64,000 nucleotides of DNA from Bacteroidia bacterium. GTDB lineage: Bacteria; Bacteroidota; Bacteroidia; Flavobacteriales; Flavobacteriaceae. The stretch is from positions 1 to 64,000 of the forward strand of contig JAUIEK010000005.1 in NCBI GenBank assembly GCA_030428865.1, in the 5' to 3' direction. Positions 63,564 through 64,000 of this stretch are shown here, piece after piece. Positions within the stretch are counted from its first letter, which is position 1; every line of letters starts with the position of its first letter. The notes below the pieces were generated by a model, which was not told the origin of the DNA, did no database searches, and was given only the letters and a program-made list of their open reading frames with translations. The translations under genes and the position numbers were made by a program.

Positions 63564-63607
63564 TAATCGTAAGGTAAGGATAAGAAGAATTTACTTACTA
63601 TAATTAT

Positions 63608-64000
63608 TTAAGCAACCTCTTTACTTTTCACGATTCGTTTTCTTATTCTACTTAGAGATTGTGGCGTAACCCCTAAGTAAGAAGCAATATAGTGATTTGG
63701 AACTCTCCTTAATATTTCTGGTTTGTTTTCTAACAAATTCATATATCTTTCTTCTGGTGAGTTCACAATAAAAGAGGTTATTGTTTGGTAGCAATCAATT
63801 AAATTGTTTTCTAACTGATCTTTTAAAAAGCTGTTAAGTTTTGGAACTTCTCTTATTATTTTATCTAAACCTTCTTTAGTACACATAACAACCTCTCCAT
63901 CTTCAACACAATCTATATGAAATTGTGATGGTTGTTTTCTAAAAAAACTCTCGTGAGAAATTACAAATTCATCTTCTAAAAATAGATTAATTGTTTTTTC
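63608..64000 (-). CDS. Crp/Fnr family regulator, 5' end outside the window
   Basis: The frame is open to the right window edge. From 64000 it reads 'EKTINLFLEDEFVISHESFF' and continues through the beta-barrel into a C-terminal winged helix 'VPNHYIASYLGVTPQSLSRI'. About 131 residues are visible, the C-terminal two thirds of a cyclic-nucleotide-binding-type regulator. An internal Met at 63886 is not the start. It differs clearly from the regulator at 35205. Confidence 0.82.
   Translation of the reverse strand, partial: EKTINLFLEDEFVISHESFFRKQPSQFHIDCVEDGEVVMCTKEGLDKIIREVPKLNSFLKDQLENNLIDCYQTITSFIVNSPEERYMNLLENKPEILRRVPNHYIASYLGVTPQSLSRIRKRIVKSKEVA

Noticed and set aside
1-64000. CRISPR arrays, rRNA genes or prophage structural genes
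   Set aside because: None were seen on reading both strands; the only regular arrays are the 83-nt units and the heptamers, neither of which has spacer structure.

Overview
The window is a low-GC (roughly one third G+C) chromosome segment from a marine-type member of the Flavobacteriaceae (Bacteroidota). Signs of this are TAnnTTTG-like promoter boxes, few Shine-Dalgarno sequences, a CcoN-CcoO fused cbb3 oxidase, and typical family genes (DUF4834, YfhO, DUF5916, DUF6090, DUF6122, DUF6261). Genus cannot be fixed from sequence alone; Tenacibaculum, Polaribacter or a relative would fit.

Region 1 (1-12.5 kb) is a polymorphic-toxin (RHS) tip array interrupted by a mobile element. Four RHS tip modules, each followed by candidate immunity genes, start at 8, 7429, about 9048 and 11096. 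Between tips 1 and 2 lies a visibly GC-richer block of about 6 kb. It carries a SLOG-type protein, a 46-residue small ORF, an array of covarying hairpins with an 83-nt period, a DUF6261 protein, a P-loop ATPase, and two tandem tyrosine recombinases (one with a degenerate active site, one intact). A 127-bp perfect direct repeat, coding for the first 40 residues of tips 1 and 2, lies at the window start and again 65 bp after the second recombinase. A 38-bp perfect inverted repeat brackets the SLOG-DUF6261 segment. My main hypothesis is an integrative element that carries its own RHS toxin tip plus immunity gene and recombines at the conserved RHS leader, so that its entry or exit switches toxin tips in frame.

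Region 2 (12.5-20.6 kb) is a surface-polysaccharide operon on the minus strand (two glycosyltransferases, a WecB-type epimerase, a flippase), preceded by yfhO and a DUF4834 gene. Region 3 (20.8-23.9 kb) holds a GNAT-like gene, rsmE and a DUF4159 gene.

Region 4 (23.9-35.9 kb, minus strand) is the microaerobic respiration block. It has ccoI-deoC-deoD-hemN and then ccoS-ccoNO-ccoQ-ccoP-ccoG-ccoH-safE, with a divergent crp/fnr regulator. Two near-identical FNR-like boxes stand exactly 33 bp (centre to centre) from -7-like boxes in front of ccoS and ccoI.

Region 5 (35.9-43.9 kb) holds a GH3-beta-lactamase fusion, redox and housekeeping genes, and a sigma-54 activator without a DNA-binding domain. 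Region 6 (43.9-50 kb) is a MarR-controlled fatty-acid beta-oxidation operon with twin operators, ending in a strong terminator. Region 7 (50-64 kb) holds a DUF5916 protein, a PagL-like deacylase, trxB, tRNA-Pro, and a mixed set of small enzymes that includes a triplicated VOC-family cluster, and ends in a Crp/Fnr gene cut by the window edge.
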